This document shows, piece after piece, positions 17,773-25,535 of a stretch of 58,371 nucleotides of DNA; the stretch's first letter is position 1, and every line of letters starts with the position of its first letter. A program made the translations under genes and the position numbers. The stretch spans positions 1 through 58,371 of the forward strand of contig QBZY01000008.1 in the NCBI GenBank assembly GCA_003282155.1, in the 5' to 3' direction. The notes beneath the pieces were generated by a model. That model was not told the DNA's origin and did not search any database. It worked only from the letters and a program-made list of their open reading frames with translations. The DNA is from Pelagibacteraceae bacterium AG-337-I02. Lineage in GTDB: Bacteria > Pseudomonadota > Alphaproteobacteria > HIMB59 > GCA-002718135.

Positions 17773-18114
17773 TTATGACGGGTTTACGTCTATTCCATTT
17801 GTATTTAATAATTCTAATAATTCGCCGCTCTCAAACATTTCGGTGATAATATCACAACCACCTATAAATTCTTTTTTTATATAAAGTTGTGGTATGGTTG
17901 GCCAATTAGAATATTTTTTAATACCCTCTCTCATTTCATCACTATCTAATACATTCACACTTCCAAATTTAACACCTACTTTGTTTAAAATCTCTACTAC
18001 TCTTGCAGAAAATCCACACATTGGAAACACGGGAGTACCCTTCATAAAAAGCATTACATCATTTGAGTTAATTTCATTTTCTATATTTTGGGATACGTGG
18101 TCTTTATTAATCAT
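17773..18114 (-). CDS. grxD: Monothiol glutaredoxin, CGFS type
   Basis: 113 aa cytoplasmic monothiol glutaredoxin. The CGFS active site is at residues 33-36 (FPMCGFSARVVEIL), the glutathione site includes WPTIPQLYI and GGCDIITEM. CGFS glutaredoxins carry [2Fe-2S] clusters and pair with BolA proteins; bolA is the next gene upstream, 2 bp away, so the two probably act together in Fe-S trafficking or iron sensing. Confident. Confidence 0.95.
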   Translation of the reverse strand: MINKDHVSQNIENEINSNDVMLFMKGTPVFPMCGFSARVVEILNKVGVKFGSVNVLDSDEMREGIKKYSNWPTIPQLYIKKEFIGGCDIITEMFESGELLELLNTNGIDVNPS

Positions 18115-18116
18115 TA

Positions 18117-18347
18117 TTACTCCGATACAGTTTTTAGCCTAAGTGCGTGCAAATCACTACCCATTTTGCCATTAAAAGCATCATAAACCATCTTATGTTG
18201 TTCTACTCTTGTTTTTCCAGAAAATGATTTTGATATTACAGTAGCACTGTAATGATCGCCATCCCCTTTAAGATCTTCAATTTCAACAGATGCATCTGGT
18301 ATAGCTTCTTTAATAAATTGTTCAATTTGTTCAACAGTCATTGGCAT
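18117..18347 (-). CDS. bolA: BolA-family protein
   Basis: 76 aa BolA-fold protein, the partner of monothiol glutaredoxin encoded next to it. Conserved parts are VEIEDLKGDGDHYSATVISKSF, the motif with the Fe-S ligand His (VEQHKMVYDAF) and the C-terminal LHALRLKT. The frame is open six codons further upstream to an ATG at 18365, but MPMTVEQIEQFI at 18347 matches the family's usual N-terminus, so that start was chosen; no Shine-Dalgarno decides it. First gene of bolA-grxD-rarD. Confidence 0.9.
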   Translation of the reverse strand: MPMTVEQIEQFIKEAIPDASVEIEDLKGDGDHYSATVISKSFSGKTRVEQHKMVYDAFNGKMGSDLHALRLKTVSE

Positions 18348-18384
18348 AAGTATAAAATAGTTCATATATTAAAAAAAATAAAGA

Positions 18385-19677
18385 CTATTTAATTTTATTT
18401 TCAAAAATCCAATCTATTTTCTTTAAATCGTTATCATCTTTAATGATTTTTTTGATATCTTTTAAATTCAATAATTTGTTCAACTCTCTATTTTTTTGCA
18501 AAACTTCGGAAAAATTCTTATTATTATTCCATGTTTCCATGGCACTTTCTTGAACAATTTTATATGCTTTTTGTCTTTTTAATCCTTTCTCAATTAGTCT
18601 TAACATAATATTATGTGTCCTATGCAAACCTCCAAGCATATTTAAATTTTTCAACATATTTTTTGGATAAACTTTTAAATTTTTTATTACACCATTTAAC
18701 CGATTAAGTGCAAAGTCAGTTGCAACTGTAATATCTGGCGTCATAATTCTTTCAACACTAGAATGACTAATATCTCTCTCATGCCAAAGTACGACATTTT
18801 CTAATGAAGGTATTACACCACTTCTAATATATCTTGAGATACCTGTTAAGTTCTCACTAAGCACAGGGTTACGTTTGTGAGGCATTGCTGAAGAACCTTT
18901 TTGATTAGAAGAAAAACTTTCTTCAACTTCTAACACTTCTGTTTTTTGTAAATTTCGAATTTCAACTGCAAATCTCTCGATAGAAGATGCTAAAATTCCT
19001 AATACTGAGAAAAAATACGCATGCCTATCTCTTGGTATTATTTGAGTTGATATATCTTCTGAATTTAGCTTAAGTTTTTTTGCCACATAATCTTGAACTC
19101 GTGGGTCTATAGAATTAAATGTTCCAACAGGTCCAGAAATAGCACAAACAGATATTTCGTCAATTGCCTGGTCAAATCTTTCTAAATTTCTTTTAAACTC
19201 AAAATAAAATGAAAATAATTTTAATCCAAAAGTGATCGGCTCAGCATGAATCCCATGACTTCTTCCTATCATTAATGTGTCTTTATATTTATTAGATTTA
19301 ATTTTTAGACTTTGAATACATTCTACTAAACTTTTTCTTATTATTTCTGATGTTTGCTTAAGTTGCACTGAAAATGAAGTATCAATAATATCACTTGATG
19401 TTACGCCAAAATGAAAATATTTTGATGAGTTCCCAATATATTTGCTTACATTATTAATATATGCAACGACATCATGTTTTGTTTCTTTTTCAATTTTTTC
19501 TATTTCTTTGACATCAAATTTTGCTTTTTTTCTTATTTCTTTTGCCGCCTTTTTAGGAATAATTCCAAGCATAGCTTGTTTTTCTGCGATCAAACACTCA
19601 ATCTCTGTCCAAATTGAAAATTTATTTTCTAATGTCCAAATCTTTTCAATATTAGGCCTATTATATCGGGGTATCAT
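18385..19677 (-). CDS. purB: Adenylosuccinate lyase
   Basis: 430 aa fumarase/aspartase-superfamily enzyme acting twice in purine synthesis: SAICAR to AICAR and adenylosuccinate to AMP. It starts IPRYNRPNIEKIWTLENKFSIWTEIE, has FHFGVTSSDIIDTSFSVQL and GRSHGIHAEPITFG (catalytic His) and the signature loop SSAMPHKRNPVLSEN with catalytic Ser. This is the compact bacterial form. It lies 10 bp downstream of map on the same strand. Confidence 0.96.
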   Translation of the reverse strand: MIPRYNRPNIEKIWTLENKFSIWTEIECLIAEKQAMLGIIPKKAAKEIRKKAKFDVKEIEKIEKETKHDVVAYINNVSKYIGNSSKYFHFGVTSSDIIDTSFSVQLKQTSEIIRKSLVECIQSLKIKSNKYKDTLMIGRSHGIHAEPITFGLKLFSFYFEFKRNLERFDQAIDEISVCAISGPVGTFNSIDPRVQDYVAKKLKLNSEDISTQIIPRDRHAYFFSVLGILASSIERFAVEIRNLQKTEVLEVEESFSSNQKGSSAMPHKRNPVLSENLTGISRYIRSGVIPSLENVVLWHERDISHSSVERIMTPDITVATDFALNRLNGVIKNLKVYPKNMLKNLNMLGGLHRTHNIMLRLIEKGLKRQKAYKIVQESAMETWNNNKNFSEVLQKNRELNKLLNLKDIKKIIKDDNDLKKIDWIFENKIK

Positions 19678-19687
19678 TTTTATTTAC

Positions 19688-20482
19688 TTATACATCCTTT
19701 ATTGGAAAAGCTGTATTATTTTTAGATAATGTAAATATTTCATTTCCTTCTTCTGTTATTCCAATTGTATGCTCGAATTGAGCAGATAAAGATTTATCTT
19801 TTGTTACAGCTGTCCATCCATCATTAAGTATTTTTGTCTGCCATCCACCTAAATTTATCATTGGTTCAATTGTTAGAAACATTCCAGGCTCTAAAATCGG
19901 CCCTTCACCTGGTTCCCCGAAGTGTAAAACACTAGGTGGAGTGTGAAATTCTTTTCCAATTCCATGACCGCAAAAATCTCTTACAACAGAATAACCTTTT
20001 CCTTCTGCAAGTTTCTGAATTTTATTTCCAATATCTCCAATATGTTTTCCAGGTTTAGCTTCACTAATACCGAGTAATAAAGATTTATAAGTTATTTTTA
20101 AAAATTCATAAGTTTTTTTATTTGTCTTGCCTGCAACAAACATTCTTGAACTATCACCATACCAACCATTTAGAATAACTGTGACATCCACATTTACTAT
20201 ATCGCCATCAGATAAAATTTTTCTTTCAGACGGAATTCCATGACAAACAACATGATTAACAGATGTACAAACAGATTTTGGAAAACCTTTATAATTTAGA
20301 GGAGCAGGTATAGCATTGCTTTGAATAATTAGATCGTGGCATATGTCATTTATTTCTTGGGTACTTATACCTGAAACAATCTTTCCATTTAAAGAATCTA
20401 AAACTTCAGCAGCTAAAGAACCGGCTTCCCTCATGCCTTCAAAATCTTTTTTTGTGTGTATTGGGATATTATTGTTTCTCAT
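19688..20482 (-). CDS. map: Methionine aminopeptidase, type I
   Basis: 264 aa metalloprotease that removes N-terminal methionine from new proteins. Metal ligands are visible: Asp in DIVNVDVTVILNGWYGDSS (two Asp), His in GHGIGKEFHTPP, Glu in MFLTIEPM and Glu in FEHTIGITEEGNEI. No N-terminal zinc-finger extension (type Ia). Divergent from the CinA-like gene with 57 bp between starts; probably co-transcribed with purB. Confidence 0.96.
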   Translation of the reverse strand: MRNNNIPIHTKKDFEGMREAGSLAAEVLDSLNGKIVSGISTQEINDICHDLIIQSNAIPAPLNYKGFPKSVCTSVNHVVCHGIPSERKILSDGDIVNVDVTVILNGWYGDSSRMFVAGKTNKKTYEFLKITYKSLLLGISEAKPGKHIGDIGNKIQKLAEGKGYSVVRDFCGHGIGKEFHTPPSVLHFGEPGEGPILEPGMFLTIEPMINLGGWQTKILNDGWTAVTKDKSLSAQFEHTIGITEEGNEIFTLSKNNTAFPIKDV

Positions 20483-20539
20483 TTAAAAAATAATTACTTA
20501 AGATTAATAAATAATATATAGAAAATATCAATTAATCAT

Positions 20540-21286
20540 ATGAGTTCTTTTACAGCAGGAGTTATTGTTATTGGAGATGAAATACTTTCTGGTAGAACTC
20601 AAGATACAAACTCAAATTATATTGCAAAAAAATTATTAGAAGCTGGTATTAAGTTAAAAGAAGTTATTATTATTCAGGATGATAAAAAAACAATAATTGA
20701 AAATGTTTTAAAATATAGCTCAAAATACTCTTATGTTTTTACAACTGGAGGAATAGGGCCAACTCACGATGATTTAACTTCAGAAAGTATATCTGAAGCC
20801 TTTAATTTACAATATGAAACAAATAAAATGGCTTTTGAGATTCTTGAAAATTATTATCCAAAGGGAGAATTTAATGAAAGCAGGCAAAGAATGGCCAAAA
20901 TGCCATTTGGTTCAGAGCTTATTTTAAATCCAATGACGGCTGCACCGGGATTTATTGTCAAAAATGTTTATGTTTTACCTGGTGTGCCAGAAATAATGCA
21001 AGTTATTTTTGAGGAATTAATAAAAAAAATTAAAAAAGGTAAACCAAAACTTGTTACAACAATTAATACCAATTTATACGAAAGTAAAATTGCAAAAAAT
21101 TTAAAAAATATTCAAAATAATTATACTAATGCATCAATCGGTAGTTACCCTTATTTTAATCTTGTAGCTAAAACAGGTGGTGTTAACATAGTTGTTTCAT
21201 CATGGGATATGAAATCCATCCAACCAATAGTTGATGATATAACTAAGATGATTGAATTAAATGGTGGAAAAAGTTCTATAGTTTGA
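20540..21286 (+). CDS. CinA-like molybdopterin-binding-domain protein
   Basis: 248 aa protein of the COG1058 (CinA N-terminal) family: GVIVIGDEILSGRTQDTNSNYIAKKL, FTTGGIGPTHDDLTSESISEAF and APGFIVKNVYVLPGVPEIM. Full-length CinA carries a further C-terminal NMN deamidase domain; it is absent here. Family members with this domain alone have been linked to pyridine-nucleotide or ADP-ribose hydrolysis, so involvement in molybdenum cofactor should not be assumed despite moaA nearby. The tRNA-Leu gene follows after 16 bp. Confidence 0.85.
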   Translation: MSSFTAGVIVIGDEILSGRTQDTNSNYIAKKLLEAGIKLKEVIIIQDDKKTIIENVLKYSSKYSYVFTTGGIGPTHDDLTSESISEAFNLQYETNKMAFEILENYYPKGEFNESRQRMAKMPFGSELILNPMTAAPGFIVKNVYVLPGVPEIMQVIFEELIKKIKKGKPKLVTTINTNLYESKIAKNLKNIQNNYTNASIGSYPYFNLVAKTGGVNIVVSSWDMKSIQPIVDDITKMIELNGGKSSIV

Positions 21287-21302
21287 TATTATTTTGTAAT
21301 TA

Positions 21303-21387
21303 GGCCTCGTGGTGGAATGGTAGACACAAAGGACTTAAAATCCTTGCCCTTTTGGGAGTGCCGGTTCAAGTCCGGCCGAGGCTACCA
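21303..21387 (+). tRNA. tRNA-Leu (anticodon UAA), CCA encoded
   Basis: An 85-base class II tRNA. The acceptor stem is 21303-21309 with 21377-21383 (first pair G-U), discriminator A at 21384 and CCA at 21385-21387. The anticodon arm AAGGA-CTTAAAA-TCCTT gives anticodon TAA, reading UUA and UUG. A long variable arm (CCC-TTTT-GGG) and T arm GCCGG-TTCAAGT-CCGGC follow. UUA is the dominant leucine codon in such AT-rich coding sequence. Confidence 0.97.
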
Positions 21388-21398
21388 ATCTCTAAATT

Positions 21399-21773
21399 AT
21401 GTTTGCATTTATTACAATTGGGACAAATAATTTAAAAAAATCTTCTTCATTTTATAGTAAAATTTTAAAACCTCTAACAATAAAAAAAGTATTATCTCAT
21501 AATCGTTATTCTGGTTATGCTAAAAAAGAAACTCCTAAAAAAATAGAACTATACTTGATTAAACCTCATAACAAAAAAAAAGCAACTATAGGAAACGGCA
21601 CAATGATTACTTTTAAAGCTAATTCAAAAAAAACTGTTAATGAATTTTATAAAATTGGAATTAGACTTGGAGCAAAAGACGAAGGGATGCCTGGACCAAG
21701 ACATGGTAAAGATTATTATGCATATTTAAGGGATTTAGATGGAAACAAAATTTGTATTTTTAAAAAAATTTGA
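21399..21773 (+). CDS. VOC-superfamily (glyoxalase/bleomycin-resistance fold) protein
   Basis: 124 aa single-domain protein: AFITIGTNNLKKSSSFYSKIL at the N-terminus and GPRHGKDYYAYLRDLDGNKICIF at the C-terminus are the paired beta-alpha-beta-beta-beta modules of the vicinal oxygen chelate fold. Relatives include glyoxalase-like and dioxygenase-like proteins; substrate unknown. It starts 11 bp after the tRNA-Leu gene, and its stop lies 2 bp from the stop of convergent nadK. Confidence 0.8.
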   Translation: MFAFITIGTNNLKKSSSFYSKILKPLTIKKVLSHNRYSGYAKKETPKKIELYLIKPHNKKKATIGNGTMITFKANSKKTVNEFYKIGIRLGAKDEGMPGPRHGKDYYAYLRDLDGNKICIFKKI

Positions 21774-21775
21774 TC

Positions 21776-22534
21776 TTAATAATTAAATTGCTCATTCAAA
21801 ATTTTATCCTCAATAGACTGCTTGCTATCAAATAATACAGTACATTTATTTTCATCTGAAGAAACAATATTAACTTTACTAATATCTCTGAATTCAACAT
21901 TGTCTGCGGTTACGCTAGATGAGCGTTCATCATTATTTAGCACTTCAAATTCAATTTTACTAATTTCAGATAAAAGAGCACCTTTCCATCTTCTTGGTCT
22001 AAAAGCACTAATTGGAGTCAATGCAAGTATATTTGAGTCTAAAGGCAGAATACTACCATGCGCGGATAGATTATAAGCTGTACTTCCAGCTGATGTAGAT
22101 AACAAAACCCCATCACATATCAACTCTTCCATTTTTAGCTGCTCATTTATTTTTATTTTAATTTTTGATGCCAAATGAGTCTGTCTCATAAGAGAAACTT
22201 CATTATAAGCATATGCCTTAAAGATTTCATTATTAACACTTTGTGCAGTCATTTTTAATGGTTTAAAAGTAGATTTTTTAGCATTGGCAATCATTTCATT
22301 TAAATTTTCATTACTAAGATTATTCATTAAAAAACCAATTGAACCAAAGTTTATACCAAAAAATGGTTTATTTAGTTTATTAAAATTATGAAGTGATTTT
22401 AAGAGCAATCCATCTCCTCCAATTGGAATAATGTAATCGGCATCTTCAACAGAATTTTGTCCAAATAATTCTGTTAGTTTTTTTTCTGTATTTTTTGCCT
22501 CAGGATTATTTGATGATAAAAAATGAAATTTCAT
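21776..22534 (-). CDS. nadK: NAD kinase
   Basis: 252 aa cytoplasmic kinase making NADP from NAD. The GGDG motif sits in IIPIGGDGLLLKSLH, followed by FGINFGSIGFLMN, the conserved NEVSLMR (NE/D motif), and LICDGVLLSTSAGSTAYNLSAHG. The start overlaps the moaA stop by one base (TAATG), suggesting translational coupling within the run dksA, DUF3553, moaA, nadK. Confidence 0.95.
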   Translation of the reverse strand: MKFHFLSSNNPEAKNTEKKLTELFGQNSVEDADYIIPIGGDGLLLKSLHNFNKLNKPFFGINFGSIGFLMNNLSNENLNEMIANAKKSTFKPLKMTAQSVNNEIFKAYAYNEVSLMRQTHLASKIKIKINEQLKMEELICDGVLLSTSAGSTAYNLSAHGSILPLDSNILALTPISAFRPRRWKGALLSEISKIEFEVLNNDERSSSVTADNVEFRDISKVNIVSSDENKCTVLFDSKQSIEDKILNEQFNY

Positions 22535-23526
22535 TACCCACCTGTTACGTTCATGTGTCTTTTCATATATTTATTAATCTTTTCTCCAATCATAAAATCA
22601 TGTTTTTTTGGTTTTATATTTAGGGCAAACTTAATTCTTTCTTTTATATAATCATTACTGTAATCCTTTCTCATTATATCCCTAAAATCAATAAAGTCAT
22701 TCTGACCAAGGCACATAAAAAGTTTACCAGTGCTTGATATTCTTACCCTATTGCAAGAGGCACAAAAATTATTCGTTAAAGGACTTATAAACCCAATTTT
22801 ATTAGACACTAAATTACTAGTATAAAATCTAGCTGGGCCACCAGTGCTGTAATCAATTTTAGAAAAATTATATATTTTATCTAGTTTTTCAAAAGTATCA
22901 GATAGTGAGATAAACTGATATTCTCTCGATATACCTGTTTCTTCCATTGGCATTACTTCAATAAATGTAAGATCAATTTTTTTATTACTAGTCCAATTAA
23001 TTAGTTCTTCAATTTCATTTTCATTAAAATCTTTAATTACTACTGTATTAATTTTGATTTTTATATTTGAATAAAGAGCTTCATTAATTCCATCAAAAAC
23101 TTTTTCAATATTTCCAAATCTAGTTATTTTATTATATTTTTCAGGTTTAATTGTATCTAGAGAAACATTAATCCTATTAATACCATTTAGCTTAAGTTGT
23201 TTTGCATATTTTTTTAGTAATGTACCATTTGTTGTTAGCGTTATTTCCTTTAGGTTTGTTTTTTCTTTTTTGGTGTTAAGTTTTTCGATTAATTTTATAA
23301 TATCATTTCTTACCAAAGGCTCACCCCCAGTTAATCTAATTTTTTCAACTCCAAGTTCTATAAAGTTGTCACATAATCTTTCAATTTCTTCTAAAGTGAG
23401 TATGTCTTTACGCGGTAGGAATTGCATTTTTTCTTTCATACAATAAACACATCTCAGATCACATCTATCTGTAACAGATACTCTTAGGTAATTTACTTTT
23501 CTTAAATACTGATCAATTAGTTGCAT
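22534..23526 (-). CDS. moaA: GTP 3',8-cyclase (molybdenum cofactor step 1)
   Basis: 330 aa radical-SAM enzyme that turns GTP into 3',8-cyclo-GTP. The N-terminal SAM cluster is at Cys 22, 26 and 29 (RCDLRCVYC), with LTGGEPLVRND as the SAM-binding GGE motif. The second cluster cysteines are in NFCASCNRVRISSTGKLFMCLG. The protein ends in Gly-Gly (HMNVTGG), the tail MoaA needs for activity. No other Moco biosynthesis gene is in the window. Its first 14 bases overlap the DUF3553 gene. Confidence 0.95.
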   Translation of the reverse strand: MQLIDQYLRKVNYLRVSVTDRCDLRCVYCMKEKMQFLPRKDILTLEEIERLCDNFIELGVEKIRLTGGEPLVRNDIIKLIEKLNTKKEKTNLKEITLTTNGTLLKKYAKQLKLNGINRINVSLDTIKPEKYNKITRFGNIEKVFDGINEALYSNIKIKINTVVIKDFNENEIEELINWTSNKKIDLTFIEVMPMEETGISREYQFISLSDTFEKLDKIYNFSKIDYSTGGPARFYTSNLVSNKIGFISPLTNNFCASCNRVRISSTGKLFMCLGQNDFIDFRDIMRKDYSNDYIKERIKFALNIKPKKHDFMIGEKINKYMKRHMNVTGG

Positions 23527-23710
23527 TTATATTAATTATTTTTAATTCAACTTCTTTAGGGTTAATAGTTTTTTTTCCAACATTTTCAAAATTTATTGTA
23601 ACGATATTGTTAATACATGATTGCACTTGACCAATTCCCCATTCTTTTTCTTTGCTAACATTTATAACAAAAGTACCTGGTGTAAGATCACCTATATAAA
23701 AATCAGACAT
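23513..23710 (-). CDS. DUF3553 small protein, SH3/Tudor-like
   Basis: 65 aa protein with the DUF3553 pattern: GTFVINVSKEKEWGIGQVQS, VTINFENVGKKTI, then EVELKII. Family members are small beta-rich proteins widespread in Alphaproteobacteria and resemble the SH3/Tudor-like module found in CarD/RapA-type and UvrD-type proteins; no function is established to my knowledge. It sits 11 bp downstream of dksA and overlaps moaA by 14 bp, so it is likely co-transcribed with both. Confidence 0.8.
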   Translation of the reverse strand: MSDFYIGDLTPGTFVINVSKEKEWGIGQVQSCINNIVTINFENVGKKTINPKEVELKIININATN

Positions 23711-23721
23711 TTTAAATAAAA

Positions 23722-24129
23722 TTAGTTAATTCTTTTTTCTGCTTTTTCATGCATTTCTTGAGCTTCTAAACTCAAAGTTGCAACTGGTCTTGCTTCTAAT
23801 CTTTTGATACTAATTGGATCACCTGTTTCATCACAATACCCATAAGACCCATCTTCAATTCTTTGAAGGGCAGCATCAATTTTATTAATTAGCTTTCTTT
23901 CTCTATCTCTTGTTCTAAGTTCGAAAGATCTATCTATTTCTTCAGATGCCCTGTCAGTTATATCGGGTTTTGCCTCATTCTCATTCTGAAGATTATTTAA
24001 AGTTTGAGATGACTCTTTGAGTAAATCTTTTTTCCAACTTACTAATTTTTGCTTAAAATATTCTTTCATTTTGGCATTCATAAATTTTTCTTTTTGAGTT
24101 GGTTTGTAATTTTTAGATAATTTAGTCAT
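23722..24129 (-). CDS. dksA: DksA-family RNA polymerase-binding protein, zinc ligands lost
   Basis: 135 aa transcription factor of the DksA/TraR family that acts with ppGpp at the RNA polymerase secondary channel. A coiled-coil region (about residues 20-95) holds DITDRASEEIDRSFELRTRDRERKLI, including the tip region, and the globular end reads YGYCDETGDPISIKRLEARPVA. Three of the four zinc cysteines are replaced (CDET and SLEA in place of C-x2-C pairs), as in other alphaproteobacterial DksA. The frame is open to 24156, but the ATG at 24129 (MTKLSKNYKPTQKEKFM) fits the usual N-terminus. Divergent from recA. Confidence 0.92.
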   Translation of the reverse strand: MTKLSKNYKPTQKEKFMNAKMKEYFKQKLVSWKKDLLKESSQTLNNLQNENEAKPDITDRASEEIDRSFELRTRDRERKLINKIDAALQRIEDGSYGYCDETGDPISIKRLEARPVATLSLEAQEMHEKAEKRIN

Positions 24130-24243
24130 AAATTTAAAACGATGCTGATTTATCAAATGATTTTATTTATTCAAGTAATATTGAAATTTTATTTAGTATA
24201 AATAATTTATATTTATCAATAATTTAATTAAATTTTTATAAAA

Positions 24244-24284
24244 GAACAAAAATAGAACTTTTAAAAATAGAACAAAACGTGTAC
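24244..24284 (+). promoter_or_regulatory. LexA (SOS) operator array at recA
   Basis: GAAC at 24244-24247 and 24255-24258 are exactly 7 bases apart: GAAC-N7-GAAC, the reverse complement of GTTC-N7-GTTC, the LexA box established in Alphaproteobacteria (Rhodobacter, Rhizobium). A third GAAC at 24270-24273 is followed 7 bases later by GTAC (24281-24284), one base off a second box. This second box overlaps the putative -10. Confidence 0.85.
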
Positions 24285-24287
24285 AAT
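24259..24287 (+). promoter_or_regulatory. Putative recA promoter
   Basis: TACAAT at 24282-24287 is a good -10; a weak -35-like TTTTAA lies at 24259-24264 with a 17-bp spacer. The promoter is interleaved with the GAAC repeats, as expected for LexA repression by occlusion. The leader of about 50 bases contains GGAG at 24331-24334 ahead of the ATG at 24344. The rest of the 214-bp dksA-recA gap is AT-rich with no other clear feature. Confidence 0.5.
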
Positions 24288-24343
24288 CAAACATGATTTG
24301 CAAGAATCTTAATAAAAACATAGGAAATTAATGGAGAAATTTA

Positions 24344-25453
24344 ATGTCTCAAGCTAAATTAAAAGTAGTAAATAACGAAAATTCAATGGATAAAGAAAAC
24401 AGAAGTAAATCTCTAGAAGCCGCTGTAAGCCTAATAGAGAAAAATTATGGAAAAGGCTCAATAATGAAATTGGGTTCTAAAACAAACGTAGATATTGAAG
24501 CAATATCAACTGGTTCATTAGGGCTTGATATAGCACTGGGTATTGGTGGAGTTCCTAAAGGGAGAATTATTGAAATTTATGGACCTGAAAGTTCCGGTAA
24601 AACTACTTTAGCCACTCATATTGTTGCAGAGTCACAAAAACAAGGTGGTAATTGCGCATTTATAGATGCAGAGCATGCTCTAGATCCAGCATATGCTAAG
24701 AAATTAGGCGTAAATTTAGAAGAATTATTAATCTCTCAGCCTGACACAGGAGAACAGGGTTTAGAAATTGCTGATTCTTTAATTAAATCTGGAGGTATTG
24801 ATGTGCTAGTTATTGATTCAGTTGCTGCACTTGTGCCAAGAGCTGAACTAGAAGGCGATATGGGAGATTCATTACCTGGTTTGCAAGCTAGGCTGATGAG
24901 TCAAGCTTTAAGAAAACTGACAAGCTCAATTGCACAATCAAACACTTTAGTTGTATTTATAAATCAACTTAGAATGAAAATAGGCGTTATGTTTGGTAGT
25001 CCTGAGACAACTACAGGTGGTAATGCTTTAAAATTTTATTCATCAGTAAGAATGGATATTAGAAGAATTGGTGCAATAAAGGATAAAGATGAAATCATTG
25101 GAAATCAAACTAGAGTCAAAATAGTTAAAAATAAAGTTGCACCTCCATTTAAGGTTGTTGAATTTGATATAATGTATGGAGAGGGTATATCTAAATTAGG
25201 TGAATTAGTTGATTTAGGTGTTAAAGCAGAAATTATTGATAAATCAGGATCATGGTTTGCTTATAAAGATACTAAAATAGGGCAAGGTAGAGAAAACGTC
25301 AAAAACTTTCTTAATGATAATCCTACCATAGCTAAAGAGATTGAAAATCAAATTCTTCAAAATGCTGGGATAGTTGAAAAAGCTATGATGGAAGGTAAAG
25401 TAGAGAATAAAGAAAAAGAAGTAGAAAAAGAAGTCGAAGAAGTAAAAGAATAA
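24344..25453 (+). CDS. recA: RecA recombinase
   Basis: 369 aa ATP-dependent strand-exchange protein and SOS co-protease. Walker [10 protein letters not shown] is at residues 80-88, Walker B-like [16 protein letters not shown], loop regions [12 protein letters not shown] and [12 protein letters not shown], and the C-terminal domain ends in an acidic tail ([16 protein letters not shown]). Starts slightly longer than E. coli Rec[15 protein letters not shown] at codon 15 would be an alternative, but GGAG ahead of 24344 supports the longer form. SOS boxes lie upstream and a clear terminator downstream. Confidence 0.98.
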   Translation: MSQAKLKVVNNENSMDKENRSKSLEAAVSLIEKNYGKGSIMKLGSKTNVDIEAISTGSLGLDIALGIGGVPKGRIIEIYGPESSGKTTLATHIVAESQKQGGNCAFIDAEHALDPAYAKKLGVNLEELLISQPDTGEQGLEIADSLIKSGGIDVLVIDSVAALVPRAELEGDMGDSLPGLQARLMSQALRKLTSSIAQSNTLVVFINQLRMKIGVMFGSPETTTGGNALKFYSSVRMDIRRIGAIKDKDEIIGNQTRVKIVKNKVAPPFKVVEFDIMYGEGISKLGELVDLGVKAEIIDKSGSWFAYKDTKIGQGRENVKNFLNDNPTIAKEIENQILQNAGIVEKAMMEGKVENKEKEVEKEVEEVKE

Positions 25454-25469
25454 TAAATATTTTTTTTTA

Positions 25470-25497
25470 GCGCCTATTTCAAAATAGGCGCTTTTTT
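25470..25497 (+). terminator. Intrinsic terminator after recA
   Basis: GCGCCTATTT at 25470-25479 pairs with AAATAGGCGC at 25482-25491, then six T from 25492. It is the only canonical GC-rich stem plus T-tract that I found in the window, and it separates SOS-controlled recA from alaS. Confidence 0.93.
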
Positions 25498-25498
25498 A

Positions 25499-25527
25499 TT
25501 TAGACAATATAGATTTCAAGTTATAAT
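25499..25527 (+). promoter_or_regulatory. Promoter of alaS, predicted leaderless
   Basis: A perfect -10 TATAAT lies at 25522-25527, with -35-like TTTAGA at 25499-25504 (17-bp spacer). Only 8 bases separate the -10 from the alaS ATG at 25536, so transcription should begin at or within a base or two of the start codon. The -35 lies directly after the T-tract of the recA terminator. Confidence 0.65.
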
Positions 25528-25535
25528 AGTTTTGC

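Noticed and set aside
21303..21387. tRNA-Leu as an integration (att) site
   Set aside because: No integrase, no direct repeat of the tRNA 3' end downstream, and ordinary core genes on both sides.
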